Both the position numbers and the translations under genes were made by a program. A DNA stretch of 64,000 bases from the NCBI RefSeq assembly GCF_001625215.2, contig NC_030385.2, positions 36,419,598 through 36,483,597 on the forward strand, given 5' to 3'. The notes beneath the pieces are model-generated. The model was not told the origin of the DNA, made no database searches, and saw only the letters and a list, made by a program, of their open reading frames with translations. This document shows positions 24,749 through 37,710 of the stretch, piece after piece; position 1 is the first letter of the stretch, and each line of letters starts with the position of its first letter. This DNA is from Daucus carota subsp. sativus. Its lineage: Eukaryota > Streptophyta > Magnoliopsida > Apiales > Apiaceae.

Positions 24749-26824
24749 ATGAATAGGCATGCTCAACTGATCAAACTAGGACTCAGCGCCAACCCAATCT
24801 TTGCCACCCGGCTCATTAACGACTACGCGCGTTCTGCAACTTCAAACTCACTGAGTCATGCACACCAACTGTTTGATGAAGTTCCCAATAAAGACACAGT
24901 CTTATGGACCTCTCTCATTGCAGCATACACTCACTCAAACAACCCCTACAAAGCTCTTCAACTCTTTTCAGTCATGCTCCGGCAGCCGGAGTCTACTGAG
25001 AAGCCCAATCACTTCGTTTTCGCAACCATTGCTCGCGCCATTGCTTCGTGCCCTGAACACATCGTCCTGGGCCAATGCATTCATGCCCACGTGATTAAAT
25101 CCGGGTTTTTACCTGGCAATGTTATTCTTGAGACGTCTTTAGTCGATGTGTATGCGAAATGCCATGTGGTTGAATATGCACGTAAGATGTTTGATGAAAT
25201 GGCTAGCAGAAATTTGGTCACTTGGAATGCAATGGTTTCTGGGTATGTTCAGAATTATATGGAAGTTCATGGGTTGAACTTGTTCTGTACAATGAAGTGT
25301 GTGGAATTTTTGGTTCCAGATGAGTTTAGTGTTGCAACTGCGTTAACAGGGTGTGCATGGATTCAAGATTTAGTGATGGGAATGCAGGTCCATGGATATG
25401 TTATAGTCAGTGGACTTGATTCAAAATGTAAGAATTCAATCGGAAATATGTATTTTTGGTGTGGTGAAGTTTGTAGTGCCGAGAGAGTTTTGAGTGGAAC
25501 AGAGTGTGATATTGTCTCAAAACTTATAAAGATAAGAGGTTATGCCCTAAATAACAGATACTTTGATGTTTTGAACTATATTGCTCTGGAGTGTGATATT
25601 GCTGAAATTTTAAATAAGGATAACAGTGTAGTTGTGCCTATTCTTAATGCTTGTGCAAACCTCTCTCTAACCAAAGTCGGAAAGCAAGTGCATACTCTTA
25701 TTATTACTTCTGGTCATTCTAATTATCATTTGTCGGAGAACAATGCAATTATTGCAAGCACTCTAATTGATATGTACTGCAAATGCCGTTGTATTAATGA
25801 AGCTTCAAAAATATTCAAAAATTGGTATCACACCCGAGAAATCTCACCTTGGAATTCAATTATATCAGGTTACATATATAACGGTTATATTGAAGATGCT
25901 ATAATGCTGATGGAGAGTATTCCTGAGAAAAATGTTATTTCCTGGACTGCCATGATCTCGGGGTATGTACAGATTGGTAGGCCACATGAAGGGTTAGAAT
26001 TACTACACAAAATGTATTCTGTTGAAGAGAAGATAACAGTAGATGGAAACTGTATGACATTTGTGGTTGGGCTTGAAGCTTGTAGCCATTTAACTGATTT
26101 TAGTAGAGGAAAGCAAATTCATGCTAAAATCATTCGCACCCTAAATTATGCTGATACTAGTAATGTAATTGTTGGGACTGCTTTGGTGGACATGTATTCT
26201 AAATCAGGATATATGCAGTACGCTCAAATAGTCTTCGACATGATGTTGGAGAAAAATGTTGTTGCATGGACATCCATCATCACGGGATATGCAGTTAATG
26301 GTTTCGGTCTCCGAGTCCTTGAAACTTTCAAGCAGATGATTTCAATGGGTGTTGAACCAAATGAAGTGACATTTGTGTCTGTATTAACTGCTTGCAGCCA
26401 TTGTGGTTTGGTGGATGAAGGTTTATACTATTTTAAGCTCATGAGGGGGAAGTACAAATTGGTTGCAAGGGAAGATCACTACACATGTTTGATTGATATG
26501 CTAGGACGTGTTGGAAGGCTCGAGGATGCATGGAATTTGCTGAAAGAAATAGATGACAAAGATATTGGTAATTTTTCTGTTGGCACTGTTTGGGCTGCTC
26601 TGTTGGGTGCTTGCCACTTACATGGCAACGTAGAATTGGGAAGCATAGTAGGAAAAAAGTTGTTGGAAAATAGAAAACAAGGGTCAACAACTTATATAAC
26701 ACTTTCTAATGTTTATGCGGCGGCACAGATGTGGAATGAAGTGCAAAACGTTAGAGAAAGCTTGAGAAATGAGGGTAATGCTTCTCCAGAACCAGGTCTT
26801 AGTCGCATTCATGCAAAGCAATAA
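24749..26824 (+). CDS. Pentatricopeptide repeat protein, PLS class, E subgroup
   Basis: Single exon of 691 residues. The frame is open back to 24689 but the first ATG is at 24749 (MNRHAQLIKLGLSANP). Successive PPR-type helical hairpins run through the protein, for example ARKMFDEMASRNLVTWNAMV, LIDMYCKCRCINEASKIFKN, ALVDMYSKSGYMQYAQIVFD and GLRVLETFKQMISMGVEPNE. The C-terminus (VWAALLGACHLHGNVELGSI, then TYITLSNVYAAAQMWNEVQN) is the E/E+ region; there is no DYW deaminase domain. PLS-class PPR proteins bind organellar RNA, usually as specificity factors for C-to-U editing. Where this one acts cannot be told: no clear transit peptide is present from this start, so an upstream start or exon is possible. 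It sits between the NHL and kinase genes, which I recall as adjacent in Arabidopsis. Confidence 0.92.
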   Translation: MNRHAQLIKLGLSANPIFATRLINDYARSATSNSLSHAHQLFDEVPNKDTVLWTSLIAAYTHSNNPYKALQLFSVMLRQPESTEKPNHFVFATIARAIASCPEHIVLGQCIHAHVIKSGFLPGNVILETSLVDVYAKCHVVEYARKMFDEMASRNLVTWNAMVSGYVQNYMEVHGLNLFCTMKCVEFLVPDEFSVATALTGCAWIQDLVMGMQVHGYVIVSGLDSKCKNSIGNMYFWCGEVCSAERVLSGTECDIVSKLIKIRGYALNNRYFDVLNYIALECDIAEILNKDNSVVVPILNACANLSLTKVGKQVHTLIITSGHSNYHLSENNAIIASTLIDMYCKCRCINEASKIFKNWYHTREISPWNSIISGYIYNGYIEDAIMLMESIPEKNVISWTAMISGYVQIGRPHEGLELLHKMYSVEEKITVDGNCMTFVVGLEACSHLTDFSRGKQIHAKIIRTLNYADTSNVIVGTALVDMYSKSGYMQYAQIVFDMMLEKNVVAWTSIITGYAVNGFGLRVLETFKQMISMGVEPNEVTFVSVLTACSHCGLVDEGLYYFKLMRGKYKLVAREDHYTCLIDMLGRVGRLEDAWNLLKEIDDKDIGNFSVGTVWAALLGACHLHGNVELGSIVGKKLLENRKQGSTTYITLSNVYAAAQMWNEVQNVRESLRNEGNASPEPGLSRIHAKQ

Positions 26825-27962
26825 GAATACAGGTCCTTGGTATTGAGTATTGACTTTTGGAATTCTTAATATTTGTATATTACTTTTATCTACATTGAGA
26901 TATGGAATATATACAATTGTACACGACAAAAAGAAAGTCAGGAGAGGTGCTTAAACAAAATAATACCCTTAAGTTGAAACACAGATTAATTTTTTTTGAA
27001 GCTTTTAACAGAATTCCAAGTCATACATTGCCTATAATTATATTGTTGCTGTATATTGGGCAATTTTTTAGAATTTAATCCAAAATAGTAATGTCTTATT
27101 TTATCTATTAATACAAATATAGTATGAAAAAATAGCAAGTGAACTTTTTACCTTGTTCAGCAGAGGAGTCATATGAATGGAGCAATATACCTTGTTCACA
27201 TATAAAAAGTTAATTATGTCGTAATAAATGTGTAAATTTTAACATCTGTGTTTTATGAGAGTAATTTGATATTATTTAAGATGATTATAATTATCCATTT
27301 ATAGTTATTCTTTAAGGCTGGTTTTCTTTTCTTAAAATTGAAAGGGGAAAAAAAATAGATACAAGGTGGTAGGAGATGAGCTCTTTTACCACCTTAGAGT
27401 ATTAGAAACCTTGCAAATTTTATTATCAGGTTTACATATGCTGGATTGCTAACACATCTCTCCAAACTTTCTCCCTATTTATTTTGGGATAAAGGTTTTC
27501 TTGTTTTAGCTGAACCTCGCTGTTACAATTGCCAAATTTAGCGACCTTTTCAACATTAGAAGGTCTATGGCTGTTATTGTCATCTTTATTTGAATTGTAT
27601 TTTCTTTTTTTGGAGTTGATAAACTGTACAGCTATTGCCCTGTTCAGTTTTGATGCCAATAATTTCAAAAACATTGGCCATTAGCTCACAGTACGACCAA
27701 TTTAAAATCCTCAAGACTGGTTCTTGTCTTTCCGTTGTTCTTGACTAGCATATAATTATCATGTTGGGTTTGATCCTATATAGTTTACAATTTCAAGATC
27801 ATATCCGGAGTTGTTATCTTAACCCACACTATCCGTGTTTCTGTTTTATAAACATACTATAAAGCTTGTGTTTTCATATTCATTAGACATAGAAGAATTT
27901 GCTTCTGTGTTCTGGGGCGTCGACTAGAAAAGACCCCGTTTTCTATTTTCACTTATAAAGTT
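26825..27962. other. Intergenic region before the kinase gene
   Basis: Contains the PPR gene 3' flank and the kinase 5' flank. An 80-codon open frame on the minus strand (27432-27674) shows no recognisable domain and is not called. Confidence 0.5.
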
Positions 27963-30900
27963 ATGTTTGGGTTTGGGTTTCTAAAGAATGGAAACGTGAA
28001 CTGCTTTTCATGTTTTCCATCCTTTGAAAAGAAATCATGCAAGAGGATGAGGAGCGAAAGTTCGCGGACTTTGATGTCAGCAGATGCACCTCCTCATAGA
28101 AGAATGTTTTCGCACCCTCAGCATGGTAAGTACATTGTCTTTTAAAGCATAGCCAAAGTTTAGCTTACAGGTAAGAATGACATGACTCTATGCAAGGTAA
28201 TGATACCATTTTGAAGCCAAGTTTAATTCATTGTTCATTTTATCGGTAACACAGCAAGCTAAAATAATGAAAAAGTGACCATTGGTTAAATTTTCTTTGA
28301 CGAATGATTTTTGTATCTGTAGCTCTTATAATGCCATTTTTCAGGAAGAATGTCATATTCTCAAAGCAGTGTTGCAAGGCTGCAAGTTGTTATAACTCAT
28401 CAATTTAAGTTTTTAACATTTTAGTTATGTTGCATCTCTTGCAGGAAAATTGTATCTTGTGTTTTTATAAGTAGTATGTACTATTAGTAGTAATTATTTG
28501 TCCAAAGGTTGCCTCTATTCTATATCCTTAGCAAGGGTCAGTTACAGGTTAGCTATGAAATGTAATTTTACTAAAAGAATGAAACTTGCTAGCGGTAGTA
28601 TAACCTCAGATAATTTTACGAAAAGTCCTTTATAATAAACATCTTATCATATGCAGTAGAGGGCCCAAAAAAACCCCCAACTGAAGTTGAACATAATAAG
28701 CCTGCATCTAGAAATCCTGTTACAAATGATAAGGCTGCCATTGAAGATGTTCGCAACAAAATTTTTGGAGCTCAAACCTTTACTTTCCGTGAGCTAGCAG
28801 CTGCAACAAAGAATTTCCGTCCAGAATGCCTGCTAGGGGAAGGAGGATTTGGACGAGTATACAAGGGAAAACTTGGAAACACTGGACAGGTAACTTTTAC
28901 CATCTAAACATCTATATATTTTGTATTAGAATTGCTATATCTTTTAATTATAATTCTTGTAACGACGAAAGTAATGTTGATTTGTCTTTACCTAGATTGT
29001 AGCTATCAAGAAACTAGACCGTAATGGGTTGCAAGGAAGCAGGGAGTTTCTTGTGGAGGTTTTGATGCTCAGCCTCCTTCACGATCCAAATCTGGTAAAT
29101 CTCATTGGATACTGTGCTGATGGAGATCAGAGACTTCTGGTTTACGAGTACATGCCATTAGGATCACTGGAAGACCATCTACTAGGTACTACTAATTTAC
29201 GCTTCTTTTTTAACTGGTATGGACGTGAAATGGGGGCTATTGGTTTGGCTGGGTTTATAAAAAGTATAGTTTAATGTTTCATATAATTTAGGAATATTAA
29301 GGCACTATTTCTACTATGCGGCGGTTGTTCAACTACTGTTCAGAACTATGGAAGTCTTTTTTTTTTTTAACGGCATAATCTTCATAGGAAGAAGCAGAAG
29401 GAAAAATAGGTCTTCTTGTATTCAATTTTCAGATATTTTCATTGACAGCATAATAAAACAATTCTTTTCAGTCACACAAATGAGGCTTTTCCATAGATAT
29501 GAGAAGCCTATTAAAGTTTAATAGTACAAGTTGGATGTGTAGATTTTGGTTAGTTCTAAGATACGGAAATCAGTTATTACTTGGGATATAAATAACTTTA
29601 ACTCTGGTAGACATATCTGGTTACACGCTAATGTAAAACAACAAACTTAATAATGCAATATAACTCTTTTAAACCTTAATTATTTGCTTTCAACAACAGG
29701 AGAAATCTTTTGAAGTTCTTGAGCGTTTCTTGTCACATTTACCAATACTGCAGGTCTCTGTAACTTTTATAATGAAACTTTCAAATCTTTTACATTGATA
29801 TGCAGATCTTTCAGAAGGTCAACAACCATTAGATTGGTACACACGAATGAAAATCGCCTTACATGCTGCCAAAGGTCTGGAATACTTACACGAGAAGGCC
29901 AAACCACCTGTCATTTATCGAGATTTAAAATCCTCAAACATTTTGCTGGAACATGATTTCAATGCTAAGCTATCAGATTTTGGATTAGCCAAACTTGGAC
30001 CTATGGGGGATAGATCACATGTTTCCTCAAGGGTAATGGGAACATATGGATATTGTGCCCCAGAGTATCAAAGAACAGGTCAGCTCACGGTCAAGTCAGA
30101 CATATATAGCTTTGGTGTTGTGTTGTTAGAGCTTATTACGGGAAGGAGAGCCATTGATGTCAGAAGGAGAAATAGAGAGCAAACTCTTGTTTCCTGGGTA
30201 TTTCTTCCTCTTCCACCTCTTTCTTCAAAGCAGTTAAATAATTAGTTGTGAACAATTGAAAATGGGGCAACATAATTATAACTAAGGGGCCGTTTGGATA
30301 AGCTAAAAAAAAGTGTTTATTGCTTAAAGTAAAAAAGTGGACTAGAAGTGATAAGTGAGAAGTAAGAAGTGAGAAGTAAGTTAAGACTTATAAGTGATTA
30401 AACAATTTGGGAAAGAAGTAGAAGTCCTGAAACAAAAGCTAGCATTCTCAGTTTTTTATAAGTGCTTCTGGGTTTTTACACAAACGGATCAAGAAAATTA
30501 GAAGCCAACTTCTTATCAAAAGAAGCCAGAAGTGGCAATAGCCAAACATGCACTAAATCAATAGCTTCTAATCGCATTATATCTTTTCTATATATGAAAT
30601 AGCTTTAATATACAGAAAAGTGCTAATCAAGTGCATATTTTCAGGTTGATTGGCATAGAAAAATGTTGTTTTGCATGACAAACTTGCACAACCAAAGACC
30701 TTCTATGATATAGCTATGTGAAAATTTCATATATGCTGATCTAAACATGTTTTTCTTTTCATTTTAGGAAATATCAAACCGTGACTTGTGACTAATATTC
30801 ATGTAATCCGAACAGGCAGAACCTATTTTTAAGGAACCACACAGGTTCACAGAACTTGCTGATCCCCTTCTTGAAGGAAAATTTCCCATAAAAGCTTTGA

Positions 30901-31148
30901 ATCAAGCAGTTGCTGTTGCTTCCATGTGTCTACAAGATGATGCAACGATACGTCCATCAATGAGTGATGTGGTAACTGCCCTCACTTTTCTTGGAGAAGG
31001 ATCAGAATCAACAGGATTGGCTTCTCCACCACCCGAAATCATAATGCCTGATGTTGCCAAGAGCGATTCTTGTAAAATTGATCCGAGCCAGCGTGAAACT
31101 GAGATAGCAGAAGCTATGGAATGGGCAACTTCTAGAAACCGACAATGA
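27963..31148 (+). CDS. PBL26: Receptor-like cytoplasmic kinase VII, PBL26-like
   Basis: Five exons: 27963-28125, 28657-28889, 28996-29185, 29806-30197, 30816-31148; 436 residues. Kinase motifs in order: glycine loop [12 protein letters not shown], the lysine in VAIKKL, catalytic loop [22 protein letters not shown], and activation segment [10 protein letters not shown]. The N-terminus has a cysteine pair (NCFSCF) suited to palmitoylation and membrane attachment, but there is no Gly2 for myristoylation. The C-terminal tail is short ([13 protein letters not shown]). Such kinases relay signals from plasma-membrane receptor kinases; the upstream receptor is unknown here. The family start Met seems to have become Val at codon 12 (GTG 27996), so the protein now starts 11 codons earlier. 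Intron 4 carries a MITE (30296-30553). Confidence 0.93.
30296..30553. mobile_element. MITE with TAA target duplication
   Basis: 258 bp beginning GGGGCCGTTTGGATAAGC and ending GCCAAACATGCAC, with TAA at 30293-30295 and 30554-30556. The 3-bp TAA duplication points to PIF/Harbinger; the interior has AAGTGAGAAGTAAGAAGTGA-type repeats. In intron 4 of the kinase gene. Confidence 0.65.
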
Positions 31149-32443
31149 TGATACCAACTTTGCATGTGGTACAAGATGGTTATCAACCGGCAAGTTTCGA
31201 TGATCATTTTTAAGGTTGTGAAATGCACTCGATTGTAGTTGGAAATTGAAAATTGACAATGCTCATTTGTCCTACAGTTTTATCGGGGATGATGTATTTT
31301 ACTTGTATATTTTTAAATATTGAATATCTTATTATACGTTCCAAAATGAGTTTTAGGTCCGTTTGATAGTAAGTTAAAATTGTTGTCCTGTCATAAATTA
31401 TTAATATTGCTGGTAAAAAGAGTGTCATTATGAAAATCAGATAACTGTTTATTAATTTTGTTGATATTCAAGTATTTTGAATTGTAGTATAAAAAATTGT
31501 TGTTCGAAAATATTGTTTTCAAATTTATCAAATGCACCTATTTTTCCGCAAAAAGTTGTAGTTACCGTATGCAAATCCCATTTTAGCCATAATAATTAAG
31601 AATATATTGTAAATTTGAAAATGGTGAATTATCAAATATATGATAATAATTGGAACAAATAAAAGATCAAATATATCAATTTAAAATAATATTTAAATTC
31701 AATATTAGTTAAAAATTGACAAACACAGGACCGAAAATCGGAACGGATATAAGATAAAAATAACCACTACCAAACAATAACCGAAAACGGAGAAAGAAAG
31801 TATAACAAATAATCAATCCGAAAAAAATTAAAGAGTGATTAGTAATGGGCATGGGGCATCGAACAGGCTGACAAAGATAGAGTCAAATGGGCTGTACTAT
31901 GATTCTCCAAAGCCCAAGTAGCAACTAGTTTTAGAGAAGAGGACGAACTAGAATTACAGTTAAACGACAATCTGTACAGAAAATCCGCAAAAAAGCTTCC
32001 TCAATTAACCTATTATTATATAATCTTCATCGGAGATTCTCTTTAACGAACTTTAGATTCTCTGGCAACAAGGTCATCAAATCTTTTTACCCTTTTTATC
32101 TTTCATTAAACGCGTACATACAAATATTTATTCATTTATCTATTTATTGTTTAATGTGCATAGATAGATACACAATTTCAGGGCTTTTGATACATGACAT
32201 TACAATCCTCATCGTAAATCTTGAAGTGGGTTGTATTAAATTTGGTAGCTTTGTGCTTCTTGGGTTGTTTTTTAATAGCTCAATTGTGTGTTTTTAGAGA
32301 CTTATAGGAGATTTGAATTTGGTGATTCTATGTGATTTATTTGGATATTTTTGAAAAAGATGGAATAGATGAGTTCAGTGTGCTCCTTTCGGGTTTTTTG
32401 AGGGCGGTTTAATTGGTGACTAACCCTTTGGATTGTTAAAGAA
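31149..32443. other. Intergenic region before the transporter gene
   Basis: AT-rich. From about 31950 the sequence has the look of a promoter and 5' UTR for the transporter gene. No repeats or other genes recognised. Confidence 0.45.
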
Positions 32444-34525
32444 ATGAGAAGTGAAATATGGAGATGGGGGTTAGGTTTAAGTTACATTGTGGCGGTTGCG
32501 ATTATCTGGATTGCTGCTAGTTTTGTAGTTCAGTCAGTTGTTGATGCTGGTGTATCGCCGTTTCTTATCACTTATATATGTAATTCATTGTTTGTGGTGT
32601 ATATTCCTTTGGTGGAAATCGGGAGGTATTTGGAGGATGCATATGGTGGTTTGCTCTTTTGGCGATTTAGGGAAGGTGGTAGTTTGCATGAATTGCAAGA
32701 GTCGGAGAAGACTATTCTTCTTGGGGGAAGTGATGCTGATCACCAAGTTGGGGCTGATGAGCAATTGGCATCTAGTAGTCATGTAGATGTCATAGTTGCA
32801 AGGGAATTTGAGTCGGGTCAATCAGATTTTGTTAATTATGGTTTGGATGATAAAGGGAGGTGGACGAGGACCAGAGTGGCAAAGGTCAGCCTGTTAATAT
32901 GTCCACTTTGGTTTCTGGCACAGCTTTCATTCAACCTTTCCTTGAAATATACTACGGTCACAGTAAGCAACTCTGGATGTTTTTTTTAATATGTTTGTTT
33001 GGTGTGGTGTATCTCTTCTGCGATGTTAACCATGTTGTTTATTTTGTGCAGTCAAACACCATCTTAAGCAGTTCTTCTAGTCTTTTTACTTTCATTGTTT
33101 CTCTAATGTTCTTGGGAGAGACCTTCACTTGGGTGAAGCTGATTAGTGTTCTTCTTTGCATGGGAGGAACAGTTATTGTAAGCTTGGGGGACTCAGAATC
33201 AGGATCCAGTGCAATTGCCTCAAATCCTTTTCTTGGGGATACACTTTCTCTTTTATCAGCTGCTTTCTATTCTGTGTATATCACTCTGATCCGTAAACAT
33301 TTACCGGATGATGACGATGAAAAGAGTGGACATGTTAGCATGGCTCAAGTCCTTGGCTTTCTTGGGCTATTTAATCTTCTTATTTTTCTACCTGTCGCAC
33401 TTGTGCTTAATTTTACCAAGCTGGAGCCTTTTAATATGCTTACTTGGAAGCAGTTTGGCCTGATTGTCGGTAAAGGTATTTCGTCTAAATTTGTATTACA
33501 TTATAACTTCTTACAATCTTACTCAATTCTCTTGGATGAAAAACCCATGGTTCATACATGGATAAAATACTGACCGCGGATATTATTTTTAGGATGCACA
33601 GTATAGACTTACAGTTTTCCCACTTTTTTTTGACATTACCTGCATATAAAATCTTCGGGTCAACAGAAATTACTTTACATCAAGGACTTATAACGGTTAT
33701 TTGCAGTTAAAAGCTGAAACTATTTAGCAAAAGAAAAAAGAAAGAAAAAGCTGAAACTAGAGTTCAAGTGGCCGCCAAAATTTCCTTGGATAAATAGCTG
33801 ATAATTTAACTGGAAGTCTCACCTCATACATCATATATCCATTGATCATTTAAATGATGGAGAAATCTTCTCAAAGAAACTCCGGAAGGGCATAAATGTT
33901 ATTATCTTCTTTTTTGTATAGTACCAAGTGGAAATGGCACAGTCATTTTCCTTCCCCAATACTATCTTCTCTTTCCATATGGATTTAAAACAAAAATGGG
34001 TCTGTGTTTGTATCTTATCCTTGTGATTACTATATCATCAGGATGTGAGATGACAGCTGAACGATTACTTGTTCAAAAAGTTCAACTCTGGCCCACTTTC
34101 CGGGATTAGATCTGGCACTAGATTATCAGATGTAGCTTTTTATCATGCTTACGTTTGTGTTTATTATTTTGCTTTATCTATATTGGAGGATCTGATTTTT
34201 TAAGTAAGCCGATAATAACATTATCTGCTGCTGTTGATTAGGTTTACTAGACAATGTTCTGAGTGATTACTTGTGGGCCAAGGCGGTTCTTCTCACCACC
34301 GCCACAGTAGCCACAGCAGGACTTACAATTCAAGTCCCATTAGCAGCCCTTGTGGATTCAGTGAGAGGAAATGCACCACACCCTATGGACTATGTAGGAG
34401 CTGCTGCCGTCATGGTTGGTTTCGCGGGCATCAACATCCCGTCAGATGCATTCTCAAGATCGCCAGAATCCAGCCTTGAATTGGAAAATGTTAATCCTTG
34501 TTCAACTGATCAAGAACACCTCTAA
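32444..34525 (+). CDS. EamA/DMT-family transporter, SLC35F-like
   Basis: Three exons: 32444-32962, 33052-33469, 34242-34525; 406 residues. A multipass membrane protein: clear hydrophobic segments include SYIVAVAIIWIAASFVVQSV near the N-terminus, LFTFIVSLMFLGETFTWVKL, ISVLLCMGGTVIVSLG, LSLLSAAFYSVYITLI, FLGLFNLLIFLPVALVLNF and YVGAAAVMVGFAGINIP near the end. An acidic loop separates the first two segments from the rest. The arrangement is that of drug/metabolite transporters related to SLC35F5 and plant EamA-like proteins. The substrate and membrane cannot be told from sequence. It follows the kinase gene in the same orientation, the order I recall for At3g07070-At3g07080. Confidence 0.88.
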
Positions 34526-37500
34526 GCTAGGTAATGCAACAGGCCATTCCTTGTCCTATCATTTCACATATTACAAATTACATGTGATTTTTTTGGAATT
34601 CAATGTACATTGATATACCCTTATAGATACGACATTTTACTAATTTTTCCTGTCGGTGGTCAAGTCAAGACAGATTTTATACGAATATATGCCTTCTTTG
34701 TTTTATACATGAAAAGTCGGTAACTAATTATTACATAACTGTCTTTCATGTCCCTATTTGGCCCTAAGATCATGCTGGAGAGCTAATCTTCGTGGAAATA
34801 GCTTCATTGTTTCTGAGTATATAAACTTGATCTAGCATCAAAAATAATTTTAATTTAAAAAACCTGCTATATATTAAAGTATACTAAAACTATACAGATT
34901 CCTGATTAACTAATAATCAGAAGGGTGTCTTGTCTAGAGAAGATGATAACATTATCTATCATTTATTTACGAAGCAAACAATTCAGTATTAACCATGAAA
35001 ATATTAGCTGTCCAAATATTTCTAAGCAGAAGAATTTGAATAGTACAGCATTACAATTTCTAATGAAAACAATAAATTAAATTGGTAAAGATTTAGATTT
35101 AGTGCTTCCTTATCTTTGTATCTCCGGCCTAGCTCTATGTGCTGCAGCCTCCCCTCCATTATAGCATATTTATTGGCTAATCTTCTTGTACCTTGTTCCC
35201 GACTTGGCATGCTTCTCTAATAAATTTGTTTTTTGCTACCTTCTCGTGTGCTCTTGACTATATGATAATGGTTTATACCACGGCTTGACACATTTGGCAG
35301 TGCTTGATAGAAAGATTGCTGAAAGTATGGGGCGTGGAGGATGTATCAGCTTCCATTATTGCCTCAAGTCTCTAGGGGAGGCACTGGACAGATTATTTAC
35401 ACTGATTTTTGGCAATATTGCCTGCGTTGCATCACCTTCTGATAGTCATACCAATCACTTATATGCATCTTGATCGATCGATCCTTTAATTTAGAGTATC
35501 CTCCTCCAAAAAAGAAAAGAAAGGAATCGGTTTAAGCTTAAGTATGATGCTGAGAAAATCCGACCATCATTGCCTAATCTTGTACAATCCATGTATGACG
35601 AAATCCGACCATCACAAAACTATCATCGTGTATTTTGAAAGTTCAATCCCGCTTATAGTTGAGAAATAACCAATAATCAACATTAAATCATTTATTTTTT
35701 AAGATGTTACACCTAATTTCTTTCTAAGCAATTATATATGTAGATGTACTAATATAAATTCTCATATAAATTATCAAAATAATAAAATTGTTCAATAATA
35801 TACCTCATACTAATTATTCATTTTAAGTATTTTGAAAATTTTATAAATTTACAAGACAAACATACCTTTTCTCAATTTGAAATCGGAGACAACAAAGTGC
35901 TCTTAATTGTTGTTTTTATTTGTTGCTGCCTAGTCATCCATCGACTCTGTTAGCACTAAAAACTGAGAAGCTTTTAAAGTTGGTTCGAAAATCCCGAACC
36001 TGAGAAGCATGCCTACTGAACTCATCACGCCTTTGTGACATACCTGAAATCTGTAGGCTCTGTTTATTCCTTTCTTATTTCCACATTCAGGCAAAATATC
36101 GTTAAAAACGGGTCGCACAGATTCTATACTATTTGATTATTCGTAAAAAATAAGTAATCAAAAAACCAAGGTGACAAACTTGAAATCTATAGGCTTTGTT
36201 TGTTTCTTTCCTGTTTCCACGGTCACGCAAAATGTCGTTAAAAACAGATTGCATAGACTCTAAACTATTTGATTATTCATAAAAAATAAGTAATTAAAAA
36301 CCAAGGGGACAAACCTGAAATCTACAGACTCTGTTTGTTTCTTTCCTGTTTCCACGGTTAGGCAAAATGTCGTTAAAAACGGGTCGCACAGACTTTAAAC
36401 TATTTGATTATTTGTGAAAAATAAGTAATTAAAAAATCAAGATTCATTAATTGTAAGATTGTTGTCGAGTTTAAAAAGATCGTGGAATTAGAAAAAATAT
36501 TTGATCAAAATAAATACTAGAGATTTTTGAATGAAAATCTGGAATTTTATTAAGTTTCCTAACTTTTTTACACATACCAATCTAATCAACATTTAACTTT
36601 TTCCAAATATATTTGTTTAATCATATATATTCTAAATGATATTACCGGACTTTGATGTTTTATATTCGAAATTCAAGTATCCAATATTTTAATAAAGTAT
36701 TTCAAATAATAATTGTATAAGAAAATCAGAATACAATAACGTACAAACTCGATAAAAATACTAATAAATTAAATGACTAAAAGTATCAATACGGGATCTA
36801 TCTTTTCTATATCAAAATTCAAATTAAATTTTATTACGATTCAATACTTTTACACCGATTAATGAATATTGTCACCTATATCGGTCATTATCAGAGTTTC
36901 TGTTAAAATAAAAGTAAAGAACTACATTTAGCAAAAAAAAAAATAAAAAAATAAAGAACTAAACCAAACACAGTATAAATGGGTCCCACCAAACCCAAAC
37001 CCAAACCTCAGGCTCGGGTCCGTTACGCACGTATTTTATTATAAGTACGACGACGTCAGACACCTTGGTGATATTTTTTCTTCATCTTTCTCATTGCTTT
37101 CAAGTACTGCAGCTCTTCAACTTCAATAAAAACACACACACACACACACAATTCTGACAAGTTAGAGCTTTAATTTCGTGCTTCACAAGACTTTTCTCGT
37201 CTCATCTAAGTTCACTCAGTTTGGATCGCGATCAATGTACAATTGCTTAAAATATTTTAGTACAAGTGGTTTATTCTTGTTAATCTTTTGCTAGTACTTT
37301 AATTATAATCAGAATTCTCCGTTATAAATCTGAAGTTAAGTTGACTAGAGATTCAGAAACTGTGTGTATGTATGTGTGTTTTAAGAGGATAAGAGCAGTA
37401 TGAATTGTTGTGTTTTCAGTTCTTGAATTTGATGTATAAATTTGTTTTGATTAGTTGATCTTTGTTAATATTTTGTTTTATGTATGTAATTTGATGAAGA

Positions 37501-37710
37501 GATCTTGAGTTGATTTATAATGTGCTGTTTTTTTTAATCGGAAAGGGTGTTTTGGTTTGATTTGCGATGAATCGTGATATTTAGACGTCCTTTTGATTTG
37601 ATTTTTTTAGGTTAAGCTGTGTTTTGTAACTTGATTGTGTATATATGTGCAGGTTTTAATTGCTATCAGGCCGGCTGAAGACCTTTTTCTTGGTGGAAAT
37701 TGAGCCAACC
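34526..37710. other. Intergenic region and LUH promoter/5' UTR
   Basis: No gene recognised. Holds a three-copy tandem repeat at 36035-36441 and, from about 36960, the LUH promoter and leader: a (CA)n stretch near 37133-37149 and a probable 5' UTR intron whose acceptor is AG 37651-37652. Short open frames at 35022-35473 have no domain. Confidence 0.5.
36035..36441. repeat. Tandem repeat, three copies of about 135 bp
   Basis: Copies begin near 36035, 36171 and 36305. Each runs from GTGACAAACCTGAAATCT through GGCAAAATGTCGTTAAAAAC and GACTCTAAACTATTTGATTA to AAAAACCAAG, with scattered substitutions; copies 2 and 3 are the most alike. Confidence 0.92.

Noticed and set aside
27432-27674. 80-codon minus-strand open frame
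   Set aside because: Low-complexity Asn/Lys-rich reading with no domain; it sits between two genes in AT-rich DNA.
35022-35473. Two short open frames on opposite strands
   Set aside because: No domain and no codon pattern; treated as intergenic.
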